Source of the DNA: Segatella copri
GTDB taxonomy: Bacteria > Bacteroidota > Bacteroidia > Bacteroidales > Bacteroidaceae
Assembly: GCF_949820605.1 (NCBI RefSeq)
Contig: NZ_CATKVU010000006.1
Location: 682,001 to 746,000 of the forward strand
DNA length: 64,000 nucleotides
Reading direction: 5' to 3'
Shown here in pieces: positions 16,703 through 26,158 of this stretch. The notes below the pieces were generated by a model. The model was given only the letters and a program-made list of their open reading frames with translations, ran no database searches and was not told the origin of the DNA. The position numbers were made by a program, and so were the translations under genes. Position 1 is the first letter of the stretch. The number at the start of each line of letters is the position of its first letter.

Positions 16703-18607
16703 ATGTGTGGCATTGTAGGATATTTAGGTAAGGGTGAGGCTTATCCTGCCCTTATCAAAGGTTTAAAGCGTTTGGAATATCGTGGATACGATAGTGCAGG
16801 CGTTGCTCTTATCAGTAATGATGGTGCTTTGAACGTTTACAAAGCAAAGGGTAAGGTGGCAGATCTTGAAGCGTTCTGCTCTGATAAGGATATTTCGGGA
16901 CATGTGGGTATTGCTCATACTCGTTGGGCTACCCATGGAGAGCCTTCAGCTGTAAATGCTCACCCGCATTATTCCTCTAGCAAGAACCTTGCCATGATTC
17001 ATAATGGAATCATAGAAAACTATGCCGGTATCAAGAAGAATCTCATTGCTAAGGGAGTAGAGTTTAAGAGCGAGACGGATACTGAGGTTCTCGTTCAGCT
17101 GATTGAATATATTCAGATAAAGAAAAATCTCGACTTGCTGACTGCCGTTCAGGTGGCTCTCCGTCAGGTAATCGGAGCCTACGCTATCGCTATTCTTGAT
17201 AAGCGTAGCCCTAATCAGATCATTGCTGCCCGTAAGCAGAGTCCGTTGGTTGTAGGTATCGGAAAGGATGGTGAGTTTTATCTCGGTTCTGATGCCAGTC
17301 CTATCATCGAATATACAGATAAGGTGGTTTATCTGGAGGATGGTAACATCGCTGTGATGCGCCTCGGTGAGGAATTGCAGGTGGTGAACATCCAGAACGT
17401 TAAACTCAACCCTGAGGTACAGACCGTAGACATTGATCTCGGTCAGATAGAGAAGGGCGGTTTCCCTCACTTTATGTTGAAGGAAATTTTTGAGCAGCCA
17501 GAGTGCCTTCGTAACTGTATGCGTGGCCGTGTAGTTAGCCGCACAGTGGAAACTCGCGTAATGACTGATGGCGACGATACAACCAGTAAGAAGGAGACTG
17601 AGATGGGTGTCGTGCTCAGCTCCATTACCGACCATCGCCAGCAGCTTCTCAATGCCAAGCGAATCATTATCGTGGCTTGTGGTACATCATGGCATGCCGG
17701 ACTTATCGGCAAGCAGATGATAGAGAACTATTGCCGCATCCCTGTGGAAGTGGAATATGCATCTGAATTCCGTTACCGTAATCCTGTGGTAACGAAGGAT
17801 GATGTGGTCATCGCCATTTCCCAAAGTGGTGAAACTGCTGATACCCTGGCAGCCATCAAACTTGCCAAGGAGAGTGGTGCGTTTATCTATGGTATCTGTA
17901 ACTCGATAGGTTCTTCCATTGCCCGAGAAACAGATACAGGTACCTATATTCACGTAGGTCCTGAGATCGGTGTAGCCTCTACCAAGGCGTTCACCGGTCA
18001 GGTTACCGTTCTTATCCTTCTGGCGCTTGCTATCGGAAAGGAGAAAGGAACCATCAGCGAGAGCGAATATCAGAAGATTACAGAACAGCTTTGGAACATT
18101 CCTGCCAAGATGAAGGAAGTATTGAAGCTCAACAATAAGATAGCTGACTTGAGCCGTACCTTTACGTACGCTCGCAATTTCATCTATCTGGGCCGTGGAT
18201 TCCAGTATCCAGTGGCTCTGGAAGGTGCATTGAAGTTGAAGGAGATTAGCTACATCCACGCTGAAGGTTATCCTGCAGCGGAAATGAAGCATGGACCTAT
18301 TGCGTTGATTGACAGCGATATGCCAGTGGTTGTTATTGCTACCCACAATTTCATGTACGAGAAGGTCTTGTCTAATATACAGGAGATCAAAGCCCGTCAG
18401 GGGCGCGTTATAGCCATTGTCAGCAAGGGCGACGAAACCATCTCTAAGATTGCCGACGAAGTGATTGAACTCCCTGAGACCTTGGAGTGCCTGGAGCCAT
18501 TATTGGCTACTATTCCTTTGCAGCTTTTGGCTTACCATGTAGCTGTATGTAAGGGCAAGGACGTTGACCAACCTAGAAACTTGGCCAAGTCTGTTACTGT
18601 AGAATAA
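16703..18607 (+). CDS. glmS: Glutamine--fructose-6-phosphate aminotransferase (isomerising)
   Basis: Makes glucosamine-6-phosphate from fructose-6-phosphate and glutamine for cell-wall and LPS synthesis. The N-terminal nucleophile Cys2 (MCGIVGYLG) starts a class II glutamine amidotransferase domain (about 1-225, with RGYDSAG, HTRWATHG and HNGIIENY). Two SIS domains follow (about 315-450 and 485-620), with CGTSWHAG, SQSGETADT and the C-terminal KSVTVE that closes the sugar site. At 634 residues it is slightly longer than usual, because of an insertion near residues 285-305 before the first SIS domain. It is followed by a terminator. Confidence 0.96.
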   Translation: MCGIVGYLGKGEAYPALIKGLKRLEYRGYDSAGVALISNDGALNVYKAKGKVADLEAFCSDKDISGHVGIAHTRWATHGEPSAVNAHPHYSSSKNLAMIHNGIIENYAGIKKNLIAKGVEFKSETDTEVLVQLIEYIQIKKNLDLLTAVQVALRQVIGAYAIAILDKRSPNQIIAARKQSPLVVGIGKDGEFYLGSDASPIIEYTDKVVYLEDGNIAVMRLGEELQVVNIQNVKLNPEVQTVDIDLGQIEKGGFPHFMLKEIFEQPECLRNCMRGRVVSRTVETRVMTDGDDTTSKKETEMGVVLSSITDHRQQLLNAKRIIIVACGTSWHAGLIGKQMIENYCRIPVEVEYASEFRYRNPVVTKDDVVIAISQSGETADTLAAIKLAKESGAFIYGICNSIGSSIARETDTGTYIHVGPEIGVASTKAFTGQVTVLILLALAIGKEKGTISESEYQKITEQLWNIPAKMKEVLKLNNKIADLSRTFTYARNFIYLGRGFQYPVALEGALKLKEISYIHAEGYPAAEMKHGPIALIDSDMPVVVIATHNFMYEKVLSNIQEIKARQGRVIAIVSKGDETISKIADEVIELPETLECLEPLLATIPLQLLAYHVAVCKGKDVDQPRNLAKSVTVE

Positions 18608-18612
18608 TATAT

Positions 18613-18649
18613 AAAGGGATTCGTCATTTCTTGACGTTTCCCTTTTTTT
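18613..18649 (+). terminator. Terminator after glmS
   Basis: AAAGGGATTCGTCA pairs with TGACGTTTCCCTTT, allowing one internal mismatch, followed by a run of T. Confidence 0.8.
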
Positions 18650-18727
18650 GGAGGGGTATCCCTCGGATAGGTATATTCAAATTTAACTAATTAAGATTTA
18701 ACTAATTAAGATAAGGATAATAGAGAG

Positions 18728-20611
18728 ATGGAACCATTGAAACATGAGTGTGGCGTAGCAATGATCAGATTGCTCAAGCCACTGGAGTATTACCAGCAGA
18801 AGTATGGTACTTGGATGTACGCACTCAACAAACTCTATCTGATGATGGAGAAGCAGCACAACCGTGGCCAGGAGGGTGCTGGTATGGCTTGTGTCAAACT
18901 GGGCGGTAAGCCTGGTCATGAGTATATGTTCCGTGAGCGTGCAGAGGGCAAGAATGCCGTGACCGAAATCTTCGGCAAGGCGAATGCCAACTTCAAGAGC
19001 CTGACTCCCGAGCAGCTTGCTGATGCAAAGTTCGCTAAAGAGGAACTGCCTTTTGCAGGCGAACTTTATATGGGACACCTGCGCTACAGTACCACCGGAA
19101 AGAGTGGCATTCAGTATGTGCACCCATTCCTGCGACGTAACAACTGGAAGGCGAAGAACCTCTGCCTTTGTGGTAACTTCAACATGACCAACGTAGATGA
19201 AATCTTCGAGGAACTTACCAAGCAGGGCCAGAGTCCTCGCATCTACAGCGACACCTACATCATGCTTGAACTGATGGGCCACCGTCTGGACAGAGAGGTG
19301 GAGCGCAACTTCGTAGCTGCAAAGGCGATGGAGATGCAGAATACCGATATCACCAACTATATAGAAGACCACGTGAAGATGAGCAATGTACTCAAGACCA
19401 CGATGAAGAACTTTGATGGCGGTTATGTGGTTTGCGGTATCACCGGTTCGGGCGAGATGTTCTCTATGCGCGACCCTTGGGGCATCCGTCCTGCGTTCTA
19501 TTACAAGAACGATGAAATCGTGGTAGTAGCCAGCGAGCGCCCTGTACTCCAGACCACCTTCGACCTGGAGGCAGAGGAAGTGCAGGAACTGATGCCGGGC
19601 ATGGCGCTTCTCGTGAAGAAGAACGGAGAGTGCAGCATCGAGCGCATCATGGAGCAGAAGGGTGATTCTGCCTGCTCATTCGAGCGCATCTACTTCAGTC
19701 GTGGTTCCGACAAGGATATCTATCAGGAGCGTAAGCAGTTGGGCGAGCAGTTGACCCAGCCTATCCTGAAGGCTGTGGATTACGATGTAGACCACACCGT
19801 GTTCAGCTATATCCCGAACACTGCTGAGGTGGCTTACTATGGCATGTTGAGCGGTTTCAAGAAGTATCTTAATGAGACCAAGATTGAGCAGATTGCCAAC
19901 CTCGACCATGTTCCATCAAAAGAAGAATTATACGAAATCCTCGGCGACTTCGTCCGCTCAGAAAAGATAGCATGGAAGGATATCAAACTCCGTACCTTCA
20001 TCACCGAGGGCAACAGTCGTAACGACCTGGCGAGCCACGTGTATGATGTAACCTACGGAAGCATCGAGCCGAATGTGGATAATCTTGTCATTATCGATGA
20101 TAGTATCGTGCGTGGTACTACCCTGAAGGAGAGTATTCTCCGCATCCTCGACCGTCTGCATCCTAAGAAGATTGTAGTGGTTTCCAGTGCCCCTCAGATC
20201 CGATATCCGGATTACTACGGCATCGATATGGCAAGACTGGAAGAGTTCTGCGTGTTCCGTGCTGCCATCCAACTGCTGAAAGAGCGCAAGATGGAGGACC
20301 TCATCGAGCAGACCTACGAGGCATGCAAGGCAGAACTTGCCAAGCCGAAGGAGGAGCAAGTGAACCCGGTTCGTGCCATCTACAAGCCATTCACCATCGA
20401 GGAAATCAACGAAAAGATAGTAGAGATGCTCCGTCCGGAAGGCATGACCACTCCTATCCAGCTCGTGTTCCAAAGCATCGAGGGCTTGCGCGAGGCGATT
20501 CCAAACCACAAGGGCGACTGGTATTTCACCGGTCATTATCCAACCCCAGGAGGCACGAAACTCTGCAACCAGTCATTTGTGAACTATATCGAAAACGTTT
20601 ATCATAAATAA
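18728..20611 (+). CDS. purF: Amidophosphoribosyltransferase-type enzyme
   Basis: Transfers glutamine amide nitrogen to PRPP, the first step of purine synthesis. The N-terminal nucleophile is Cys8 after a short propeptide (MEPLKHECGVAMI). The class II amidotransferase domain follows (HNRGQEGAG, GHLRYSTTGKSG), then a phosphoribosyltransferase domain with the PRPP-binding VIIDDSIVRGTTLKESI (about residues 455-471). At 627 residues it is clearly longer than the canonical enzyme (about 470-505), with extra sequence between the domains and at the C terminus. It precedes carA and carB, forming a set of glutamine-using enzymes. Function as true PurF is likely but not certain given the divergent length. 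Confidence 0.8.
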   Translation: MEPLKHECGVAMIRLLKPLEYYQQKYGTWMYALNKLYLMMEKQHNRGQEGAGMACVKLGGKPGHEYMFRERAEGKNAVTEIFGKANANFKSLTPEQLADAKFAKEELPFAGELYMGHLRYSTTGKSGIQYVHPFLRRNNWKAKNLCLCGNFNMTNVDEIFEELTKQGQSPRIYSDTYIMLELMGHRLDREVERNFVAAKAMEMQNTDITNYIEDHVKMSNVLKTTMKNFDGGYVVCGITGSGEMFSMRDPWGIRPAFYYKNDEIVVVASERPVLQTTFDLEAEEVQELMPGMALLVKKNGECSIERIMEQKGDSACSFERIYFSRGSDKDIYQERKQLGEQLTQPILKAVDYDVDHTVFSYIPNTAEVAYYGMLSGFKKYLNETKIEQIANLDHVPSKEELYEILGDFVRSEKIAWKDIKLRTFITEGNSRNDLASHVYDVTYGSIEPNVDNLVIIDDSIVRGTTLKESILRILDRLHPKKIVVVSSAPQIRYPDYYGIDMARLEEFCVFRAAIQLLKERKMEDLIEQTYEACKAELAKPKEEQVNPVRAIYKPFTIEEINEKIVEMLRPEGMTTPIQLVFQSIEGLREAIPNHKGDWYFTGHYPTPGGTKLCNQSFVNYIENVYHK

Positions 20612-20620
20612 TTGAAGAGA

Positions 20621-20643
20621 GAAGAACGAAGAGTGAAGAATTC
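20621..20643. repeat. 23-bp purine-rich intergenic repeat, copy 1
   Basis: An identical 23-base stretch (starting GAAGAACGAAGAG, ending GAATTC) occurs at 21773-21795. One copy lies between purF and carA and the other between carA and carB. It may be an RNA-binding or processing site, or a dispersed short repeat. Confidence 0.7.
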
Positions 20644-20677
20644 ATTTGCTCTTATAAGTATGAAATAAAAGAATCAA

Positions 20678-21763
20678 ATGTCAGATATGAAAAAAGTAAC
20701 CTTAGTTTTGAGCGATGGAACCCAGTTCCATGGCAAATCTTTTGGATATGACGCTCCTGTAGCGGGTGAGGTTGTGTTCAACACAGCCATGATGGGATAT
20801 CCGGAGAGTTTGACCGACCCTTCTTATGCCGGTCAGTTGATGACACTTACATTCCCTCTCGTGGGCAACTATGGTGTGCCACCATTTACTTTCGAGGAGA
20901 ACGGTTTGCCAACCTTCATGGAGAGTGACAAGATTTATGCTTCTGCCATCATCGTGAATGATTACAGCGAGCAGTACAGCCACTGGAATGCTGTAGAGAG
21001 TCTTGCCGACTGGTTGAAGCGTGAAAAGGTGCCAGGAATCACAGGCATCGATACCCGTGAGTTGACTAAGGTGCTTCGTGAACATGGTGTGATGATGGGT
21101 AAGATTCTCTTTGATGATGAGCCTGACAACATTCCTGAGGCTAACTACGAGGGTGTAAACTTCGTTGACCAGGTGAGCTGCAAGAAAATTATCCGTTATA
21201 ACGAGGGTGCCGGCAAGAAGGTGGTTCTCGTTGACTGCGGTGTGAAGGCAAACATCATCCGTTGTCTCATCAATAGAGGCGTTGAGGTTATCCGTGTGCC
21301 TTGGAATTACGATTACACCGATATGGACTTCGACGGATTGTTCCTGGCCAATGGTCCTGGTGACCCGGATATGTGCGAGGATGCAGTAAACATTATTCGC
21401 AAGCAGATTAGCCAGAGTCGCAAGCCTATCTGCGGTATCTGTATGGGTAACCAGTTGCTTTCCAAGGCAGCCGGTGCTACTATCTACAAGTTGAAGTATG
21501 GTCACCGTTCACACAACCAGCCAGTGCGCATGGTAGGAACCAACAATTGCTACATCACCTCTCAGAACCATGGTTATGCCGTTGATGCCAAGACATTGGG
21601 CAACGATTGGGAGGAGCTCTTTGTAAATATGAATGATGGCTCTAACGAGGGTATCCGCCACAAGGTGAACCCTTGGTTCTCAAGCCAGTTCCACCCAGAG
21701 GCTTGCTCAGGCCCTGTGGATACAGAGTTCATGTTTGATAAGTTTGTAGAAACACTCAAGTAA
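20678..21763 (+). CDS. carA: Carbamoyl-phosphate synthase small subunit
   Basis: Hydrolyses glutamine and channels ammonia to CarB for pyrimidine and arginine synthesis. The N-terminal CPSase small domain (about 1-150, VVFNTAMMGYPESLTDPSYAGQ is typical) is followed by a class I amidotransferase domain. That domain shows LANGPGDP, the nucleophile Cys in ICGICMGNQLL (about residue 251) and the His-Glu pair in FHPEA. The 361-residue length is normal. The start could also be the Met at 20687. It lies 66 bp after purF and 61 bp before carB. Confidence 0.96.
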   Translation: MSDMKKVTLVLSDGTQFHGKSFGYDAPVAGEVVFNTAMMGYPESLTDPSYAGQLMTLTFPLVGNYGVPPFTFEENGLPTFMESDKIYASAIIVNDYSEQYSHWNAVESLADWLKREKVPGITGIDTRELTKVLREHGVMMGKILFDDEPDNIPEANYEGVNFVDQVSCKKIIRYNEGAGKKVVLVDCGVKANIIRCLINRGVEVIRVPWNYDYTDMDFDGLFLANGPGDPDMCEDAVNIIRKQISQSRKPICGICMGNQLLSKAAGATIYKLKYGHRSHNQPVRMVGTNNCYITSQNHGYAVDAKTLGNDWEELFVNMNDGSNEGIRHKVNPWFSSQFHPEACSGPVDTEFMFDKFVETLK

Positions 21764-21772
21764 GTGAAGAGT

Positions 21773-21795
21773 GAAGAACGAAGAGTGAAGAATTC
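21773..21795. repeat. 23-bp purine-rich intergenic repeat, copy 2
   Basis: Identical to 20621-20643, placed just after the carA stop codon. An overlapping second AGTGAAGA unit precedes it. Confidence 0.7.
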
Positions 21796-21824
21796 GAATG
21801 ATTTTATTGTAATTTAGGAAAATA

Positions 21825-24800
21825 ATGAAAGACGAAAATATAAAGAAGGTGCTCCTCTTAGGTTCTGGAGCCTTGAAGATCGGTGAAGCAGGTGAGTTCG
21901 ACTACTCAGGTTCGCAGGCCCTGAAGGCATTGCGCGAGGAAGGTATCGAGACTGTGCTCATCAACCCGAATATCGCAACCGTACAGACATCAGAAGGTGT
22001 TGCCGACCAGATTTACTTCCTGCCAGTGCAGCCTTACTTCGTAGAGCGTGTCATCCAGAAGGAGAAGCCAGACGGTATCCTCCTCAGCTTCGGTGGTCAG
22101 ACTGCCCTCAACTGTGGTGTAGAACTCTATCGCCAGGGCATCCTGGAGAAATATAATGTCAAGGTATTGGGTACTCCTGTTCAGGCTATCATGGATACTG
22201 AGGACCGTGAGCTCTTCGTAGAGAAGCTGGATGAAATCAACGTGAAGACTATCAAGAGCGAGGCTTGCGAGAACATCGAGCAGGCCCGCAAGGCTGCTGC
22301 CGAGCTCGGTTATCCTGTCATCATCCGTGCTGCTTACGCACTGGGTGGACTCGGTTCTGGTTTCGCAGACAACGAGGAGGAGCTGAACAAGCTCGCTGAG
22401 AAGGCCTTCTCATTCTCTCCACAGGTATTGGTGGAGAAGAGCTTGAAGGGCTGGAAGGAGATTGAGTATGAGGTAGTTCGCGACCGTTACGACAACTGTA
22501 TCACAGTTTGTAACATGGAGAACTTCGACCCACTGGGAATCCATACTGGTGAGAGTATCGTCATTGCTCCATCTCAGACCCTGAGCAATGCTGAGTATCA
22601 TAAGCTCCGTGCCCTCGCCATCAAGATTATCCGTCACATCGGAATCGTGGGTGAGTGTAACGTGCAGTATGCCTTCGACCCTAAGAGCGAGGACTATCGC
22701 GTAATTGAGGTGAATGCCCGCTTGAGCCGTTCATCTGCCTTGGCATCTAAGGCTACCGGTTATCCTCTTGCCTTCGTTGCAGCCAAGCTCGGTATGGGTT
22801 ACGGTCTGTTCGAGTTGAAGAACTCTGTAACCAAGACCACATCAGCCTTCTTCGAGCCAGCATTGGACTACGTGGTATGTAAGATTCCTCGTTGGGACTT
22901 GTCTAAGTTCCGTGGTGTAGATAAGGAGTTGGGTTCATCTATGAAGTCAGTAGGTGAGGTAATGGCCATCGGCCGCAACTTCGAGGAGGCCATCCAGAAG
23001 GGTCTTCGTATGATTGGTCAGGGCATGCACGGTTTCGTAGAGAACAAGGAGCTTGAAATCGATGACATCGATGCAGCTTTGCGTGAGCCAACAGATAAGC
23101 GTGTGTTCGTGATTTCAAAGGCAATGCACAAGGGCTATACAGTAGATCAGATTCACGACTTGACCAAGATTGACAGGTGGTTCCTGGAGAAGTTGAAGCA
23201 CATCATCGACATCGACGAGGCGATGAAGAAGTGCAACATCAATACTCTTGACCAGGATCTGCTCCGTACCGCTAAGGTTTACGGTTTTACCGACTTCCAG
23301 ATAGCCCGTGCCGTGGGCTTGGAGCAGGAGTTGGGCAACATGCACAAGGCTGCCCTTCTGGTTCGCAACAAGCGCAAGAGCTATGGCATCCTGCCTGTAG
23401 TGAAGCAGATTGATACCCTGGCAGCAGAGTATCCTGCTCAGACCAACTACCTCTATGTAACCTACGCAGGCGTGAAGAGCGACATCACCTTCGAGAACGA
23501 CCACCGTTCTATCATTGTACTCGGTTCAGGTGCTTACCGCATTGGTTCTTCCGTAGAGTTCGACTGGTGTGGCGTTCAGGCATTGAACACCATCCGCAAG
23601 GAAGGCTGGCGCTCAGTGATGATCAACTACAACCCAGAGACCGTATCTACCGACTACGATATGTGCGACCGTCTCTACTTCGACGAGTTGACCTTTGAGC
23701 GTGTGATGGATATCATCGAGATGGAGCAGCCTCATGGCGTTATCGTATCTACCGGTGGTCAGATTCCAAACAACCTGGCTATGCATCTGGATGCACAGAA
23801 CGTGCCAATCCTGGGTACTGCTGCCAAGGACATCGATAACGCTGAGGACCGTGCCAAGTTCTCTCAGATGTTGACCAACAATGGTATCAACCAGCCAGAG
23901 TGGAGCGCCCTGACCTCTATGGAGGATATCGACAACTTCATCGAGCGTGTAGGTTTCCCTGTATTGGTTCGTCCTAGCTACGTGCTTTCTGGTGCTGCGA
24001 TGAACGTATGTTCTAACGAGGATGAGCTGAAGCGATTCCTGCAGTTGGCTGCCAACGTGAGTGAGGATCACCCAGTGGTAGTAAGTAAGTTTATCGAACA
24101 TGCCAAGGAGATTGAGATGGATGCTGTGGCAAAGAATGGCGAGGTGATAGCCTATGCGATTTCCGAGCACATCGAGTTTGCCGGTGTTCACTCAGGCGAT
24201 GCTACCATCCAGTTCCCACCTCAGAAGTTGTATGTTGAGACGGTTCGTCGTGTGAAGCGAGTAGGTCGTCAGATTGCTAAGGAGTTGCACATCAATGGTC
24301 CGTTCAACATCCAGTTCATGGCTCGTGACAATGATATTCTCGTTATCGAGTGTAACCTTCGTGCCAGCCGTTCGTTCCCATTCGTAAGCAAGGTATTGAA
24401 GATCAACCTCATCGAGTTGGCTACCCGCGTGATGCTCGGTTTGCCGGTAGAGAAGCCGCACAAGAACCTCTTCGATCTCGACTATGTTGGTATCAAGGCA
24501 TCTCAGTTCAGCTTCAACCGTTTGCAGAAGGCAGACCCTGTATTGGGCGTGGACATGAGCAGTACGGGTGAGGTAGGTTGCTTGGGCGACGATACATCTA
24601 CCGCCCTCTTGAAGAGTATGCTTTCTGTGGGTCATCGTATTCCTGCCAAGAACATCCTGCTTTCTACAGGTTCTGCCAAGCAGAAGGTAGATTTGCTCGA
24701 TGCAGCCCAGATGCTGGTTAAGCATGGCTACAAGCTGTATGCAACTGGTGGTAGTAGCAAGTTCCTCACCGAGAACGGCATTGAGAACACCCGTGTGCTC

Positions 24801-25058
24801 TGGCCATCAGAGGAGGCAGAAGGCGGTGCACCTAAGGCTTTGGAGATGCTCCACAACCACGAGATAGATATGGTAGTGAATATTCCGAAGAACTTGACCA
24901 GCAGCGAGTTGAGCAATGGTTACAAGATTCGCCGTGCCGCCATCGACCTGAACGTGCCATTGATTACCAACAGCCGTTTGGCGAGTGCATTCATCTATGC
25001 ATTCTGCACCACCAAGCTCGAGGATATCGACATCAAGGCTTGGGGAGAGTATAAATAG
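21825..25058 (+). CDS. carB: Carbamoyl-phosphate synthase large subunit
   Basis: Makes carbamoyl phosphate from bicarbonate, ammonia and two ATP. The 1077 residues contain two homologous halves. Each has a pre-ATP-grasp segment (LGSGALKIGEAGEFDYSGSQA near residue 11 and LGSGAYRIGSSVEFDWCGVQA near 565) and an ATP-grasp core (IRAAYALGGLGSG near 167; VRPSYVLSGAAMNV near 710). An oligomerisation domain lies between them and an MGS-like regulatory domain (about 940-1070) at the end. All parts are present. It is the last gene of the purF-carA-carB unit and is followed by a terminator at 25146. Confidence 0.97.
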   Translation: MKDENIKKVLLLGSGALKIGEAGEFDYSGSQALKALREEGIETVLINPNIATVQTSEGVADQIYFLPVQPYFVERVIQKEKPDGILLSFGGQTALNCGVELYRQGILEKYNVKVLGTPVQAIMDTEDRELFVEKLDEINVKTIKSEACENIEQARKAAAELGYPVIIRAAYALGGLGSGFADNEEELNKLAEKAFSFSPQVLVEKSLKGWKEIEYEVVRDRYDNCITVCNMENFDPLGIHTGESIVIAPSQTLSNAEYHKLRALAIKIIRHIGIVGECNVQYAFDPKSEDYRVIEVNARLSRSSALASKATGYPLAFVAAKLGMGYGLFELKNSVTKTTSAFFEPALDYVVCKIPRWDLSKFRGVDKELGSSMKSVGEVMAIGRNFEEAIQKGLRMIGQGMHGFVENKELEIDDIDAALREPTDKRVFVISKAMHKGYTVDQIHDLTKIDRWFLEKLKHIIDIDEAMKKCNINTLDQDLLRTAKVYGFTDFQIARAVGLEQELGNMHKAALLVRNKRKSYGILPVVKQIDTLAAEYPAQTNYLYVTYAGVKSDITFENDHRSIIVLGSGAYRIGSSVEFDWCGVQALNTIRKEGWRSVMINYNPETVSTDYDMCDRLYFDELTFERVMDIIEMEQPHGVIVSTGGQIPNNLAMHLDAQNVPILGTAAKDIDNAEDRAKFSQMLTNNGINQPEWSALTSMEDIDNFIERVGFPVLVRPSYVLSGAAMNVCSNEDELKRFLQLAANVSEDHPVVVSKFIEHAKEIEMDAVAKNGEVIAYAISEHIEFAGVHSGDATIQFPPQKLYVETVRRVKRVGRQIAKELHINGPFNIQFMARDNDILVIECNLRASRSFPFVSKVLKINLIELATRVMLGLPVEKPHKNLFDLDYVGIKASQFSFNRLQKADPVLGVDMSSTGEVGCLGDDTSTALLKSMLSVGHRIPAKNILLSTGSAKQKVDLLDAAQMLVKHGYKLYATGGSSKFLTENGIENTRVLWPSEEAEGGAPKALEMLHNHEIDMVVNIPKNLTSSELSNGYKIRRAAIDLNVPLITNSRLASAFIYAFCTTKLEDIDIKAWGEYK

Positions 25059-25145
25059 CTCTTTATTTAAATAATTCTCGCCAAAAGAAGTCAACCGTTT
25101 TACAGCTGATCTTCTTATGGTGGTCAATGAAAACTTTTCATCAAC

Positions 25146-25191
25146 AAAAAAGCTTGTCTGTAGTAAGTGATGCTATAGACAAGCTTTTTTT
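25146..25191 (+). terminator. Terminator after carB
   Basis: AAAAAAGCTTGTCT pairs with AGACAAGCTTTTTT around a 17-base loop and runs into further T. It marks the boundary between the core block and the accessory region. Confidence 0.9.
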
Positions 25192-25250
25192 TATGAAAAA
25201 TCAAAAAAACTTGGACGTTATTTTTGCAATCGTCTGAAAAACAAGATGTA

Positions 25251-25742
25251 TTGCAAGCAGATGAACTGCAAGCAGATGTACTGCTTTCTGTAAATCGTTC
25301 GCCATTGGCGAACGATTTGACAAATACAAGACTATATACCGATGTCTGTTCCATCATAGAGCAAGGTAGGAAGGAAGCTTATGCCTCCGTCAATCATAAG
25401 ATGATAGAAACCTATTGGAACATAGGGCGACGCATCGTGGAAGAAGAACAGAAAGGTGAGGCACGTGCAGAGTATGGGGTTCAGATCATTGCGCAATTAT
25501 CTGAGCAATTGACACATCAATATGGTAAAGAATTTAGCAAAAGAAATTTGGCTTATTTTCGCCAATTCTACTTGACAATCAGTGATATACGAATTTTGCA
25601 ATCGCGATTGCAAAATCTTACTTGGACACATATAACAAAAGTTCTTCGTGTGGAAGACTCTATTGCCATTCGTTGGTATCTCGAAATGGCTTCAAAGGAC
25701 ATGTGGGACAAACAAATAATAACAAAACTTCCACCATTATGA
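25251..25742 (+). CDS. Truncated DUF1016 (YhcG-type) protein, N-terminal domain only
   Basis: It resembles the DUF1016 N-terminal domain: YWNIGRRIVEEEQ, EYGVQIIAQLSEQLTHQYGKEFSKRNLAYFRQFY and LTWTHITKVLRVED. Full members (about 340-380 residues) end in a PD-(D/E)XK nuclease domain, which is absent. The chain stops just after IRWYLEMASKDMW, so it is probably a fragment. No in-frame ATG precedes the conserved part. The TTG at 25224 lies within the -7 element TATTTTTG (25219-25226), so a TTG near 25251 is the best start. Two perfect palindromes sit inside the gene. The stop codon overlaps the start of the DUF2442 gene (ATGA). Confidence 0.6.
   Translation: MQADELQADVLLSVNRSPLANDLTNTRLYTDVCSIIEQGRKEAYASVNHKMIETYWNIGRRIVEEEQKGEARAEYGVQIIAQLSEQLTHQYGKEFSKRNLAYFRQFYLTISDIRILQSRLQNLTWTHITKVLRVEDSIAIRWYLEMASKDMWDKQIITKLPPL
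25283..25616. repeat. Two palindromes embedded in the DUF1016 gene
   Basis: The first has ATCGTTCGCCA and its complement around one base, at about 25292-25318. The second is a perfect 24-bp palindrome (ATTTTGCAATCG then CGATTGCAAAAT) at 25593-25616. Upstream, an 18-bp unit built on TGCAAGCAGATG is tandemly repeated at about 25252-25280. The second palindrome encodes the variable stretch before the conserved LTWTH. Confidence 0.7.
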
Positions 25743-25972
25743 TACCAAGAATTAAGAAAATGTCAGTTCTCGATGACTATATCCTTTTCGTTGAATTCGA
25801 TGATGGATATAAAGTGTTGTACGATGTGAAGGATGACATCAAGACGCTTCCTTCGTTTCGTGCATTAGTGGATGTATATGGCCTTTTTAAACAAGCTCAG
25901 TTGGACACCAGCCGAACTTGTGTATATTGGAACGACAAGATAGATCTAGTCAGCGACAGTATTTATGAGTGA
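25739..25972 (+). CDS. DUF2442 domain protein
   Basis: A 77-residue protein (MIPRIKKMSVLDDYILFVEFDDGYKVLYDVKDDI...) matching the small DUF2442 family: an N-terminal beta hairpin with FDDGYKVLYD and a C-terminal VYWNDKIDLVSDSIYE. Some family members are antitoxin-like partners in two-gene modules. The start at 25739 overlaps the DUF1016 stop as ATGA, implying translational coupling. It ends before a terminator at 26025. The function is not established. Confidence 0.7.
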   Translation: MIPRIKKMSVLDDYILFVEFDDGYKVLYDVKDDIKTLPSFRALVDVYGLFKQAQLDTSRTCVYWNDKIDLVSDSIYE

Positions 25973-26024
25973 AAGGCAGCATAATTAAAATCCCGGTTTC
26001 GTCATTCTTGATGATTCCCAATAG

Positions 26025-26070
26025 AAAAATCCCTGCTGTAGGAAAGGCTTCCTATGGCAGGGATTTTTTT
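26025..26070. terminator. Nested-stem terminator
   Basis: The outer stem AAAAATCCCTGC/GCAGGGATTTTT contains an inner stem TAGGAA/TTCCTA and is followed by a T-run. It serves the DUF2442 gene and perhaps the convergent membrane-protein gene. Confidence 0.85.
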
Positions 26071-26158
26071 GTAAAGAAACATATATAGGTTTACTTGTCA
26101 AACAACTCCTTTCTGTTTGCAAAAATACAACCAATATTTTGATTATGCAATTATGGTT

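Noticed and set aside
15854-18607. Capsule biosynthesis locus.
   Set aside because: Only a single export lipoprotein is present; the neighbours are pyruvate kinase and GlmS, with no glycosyltransferases.
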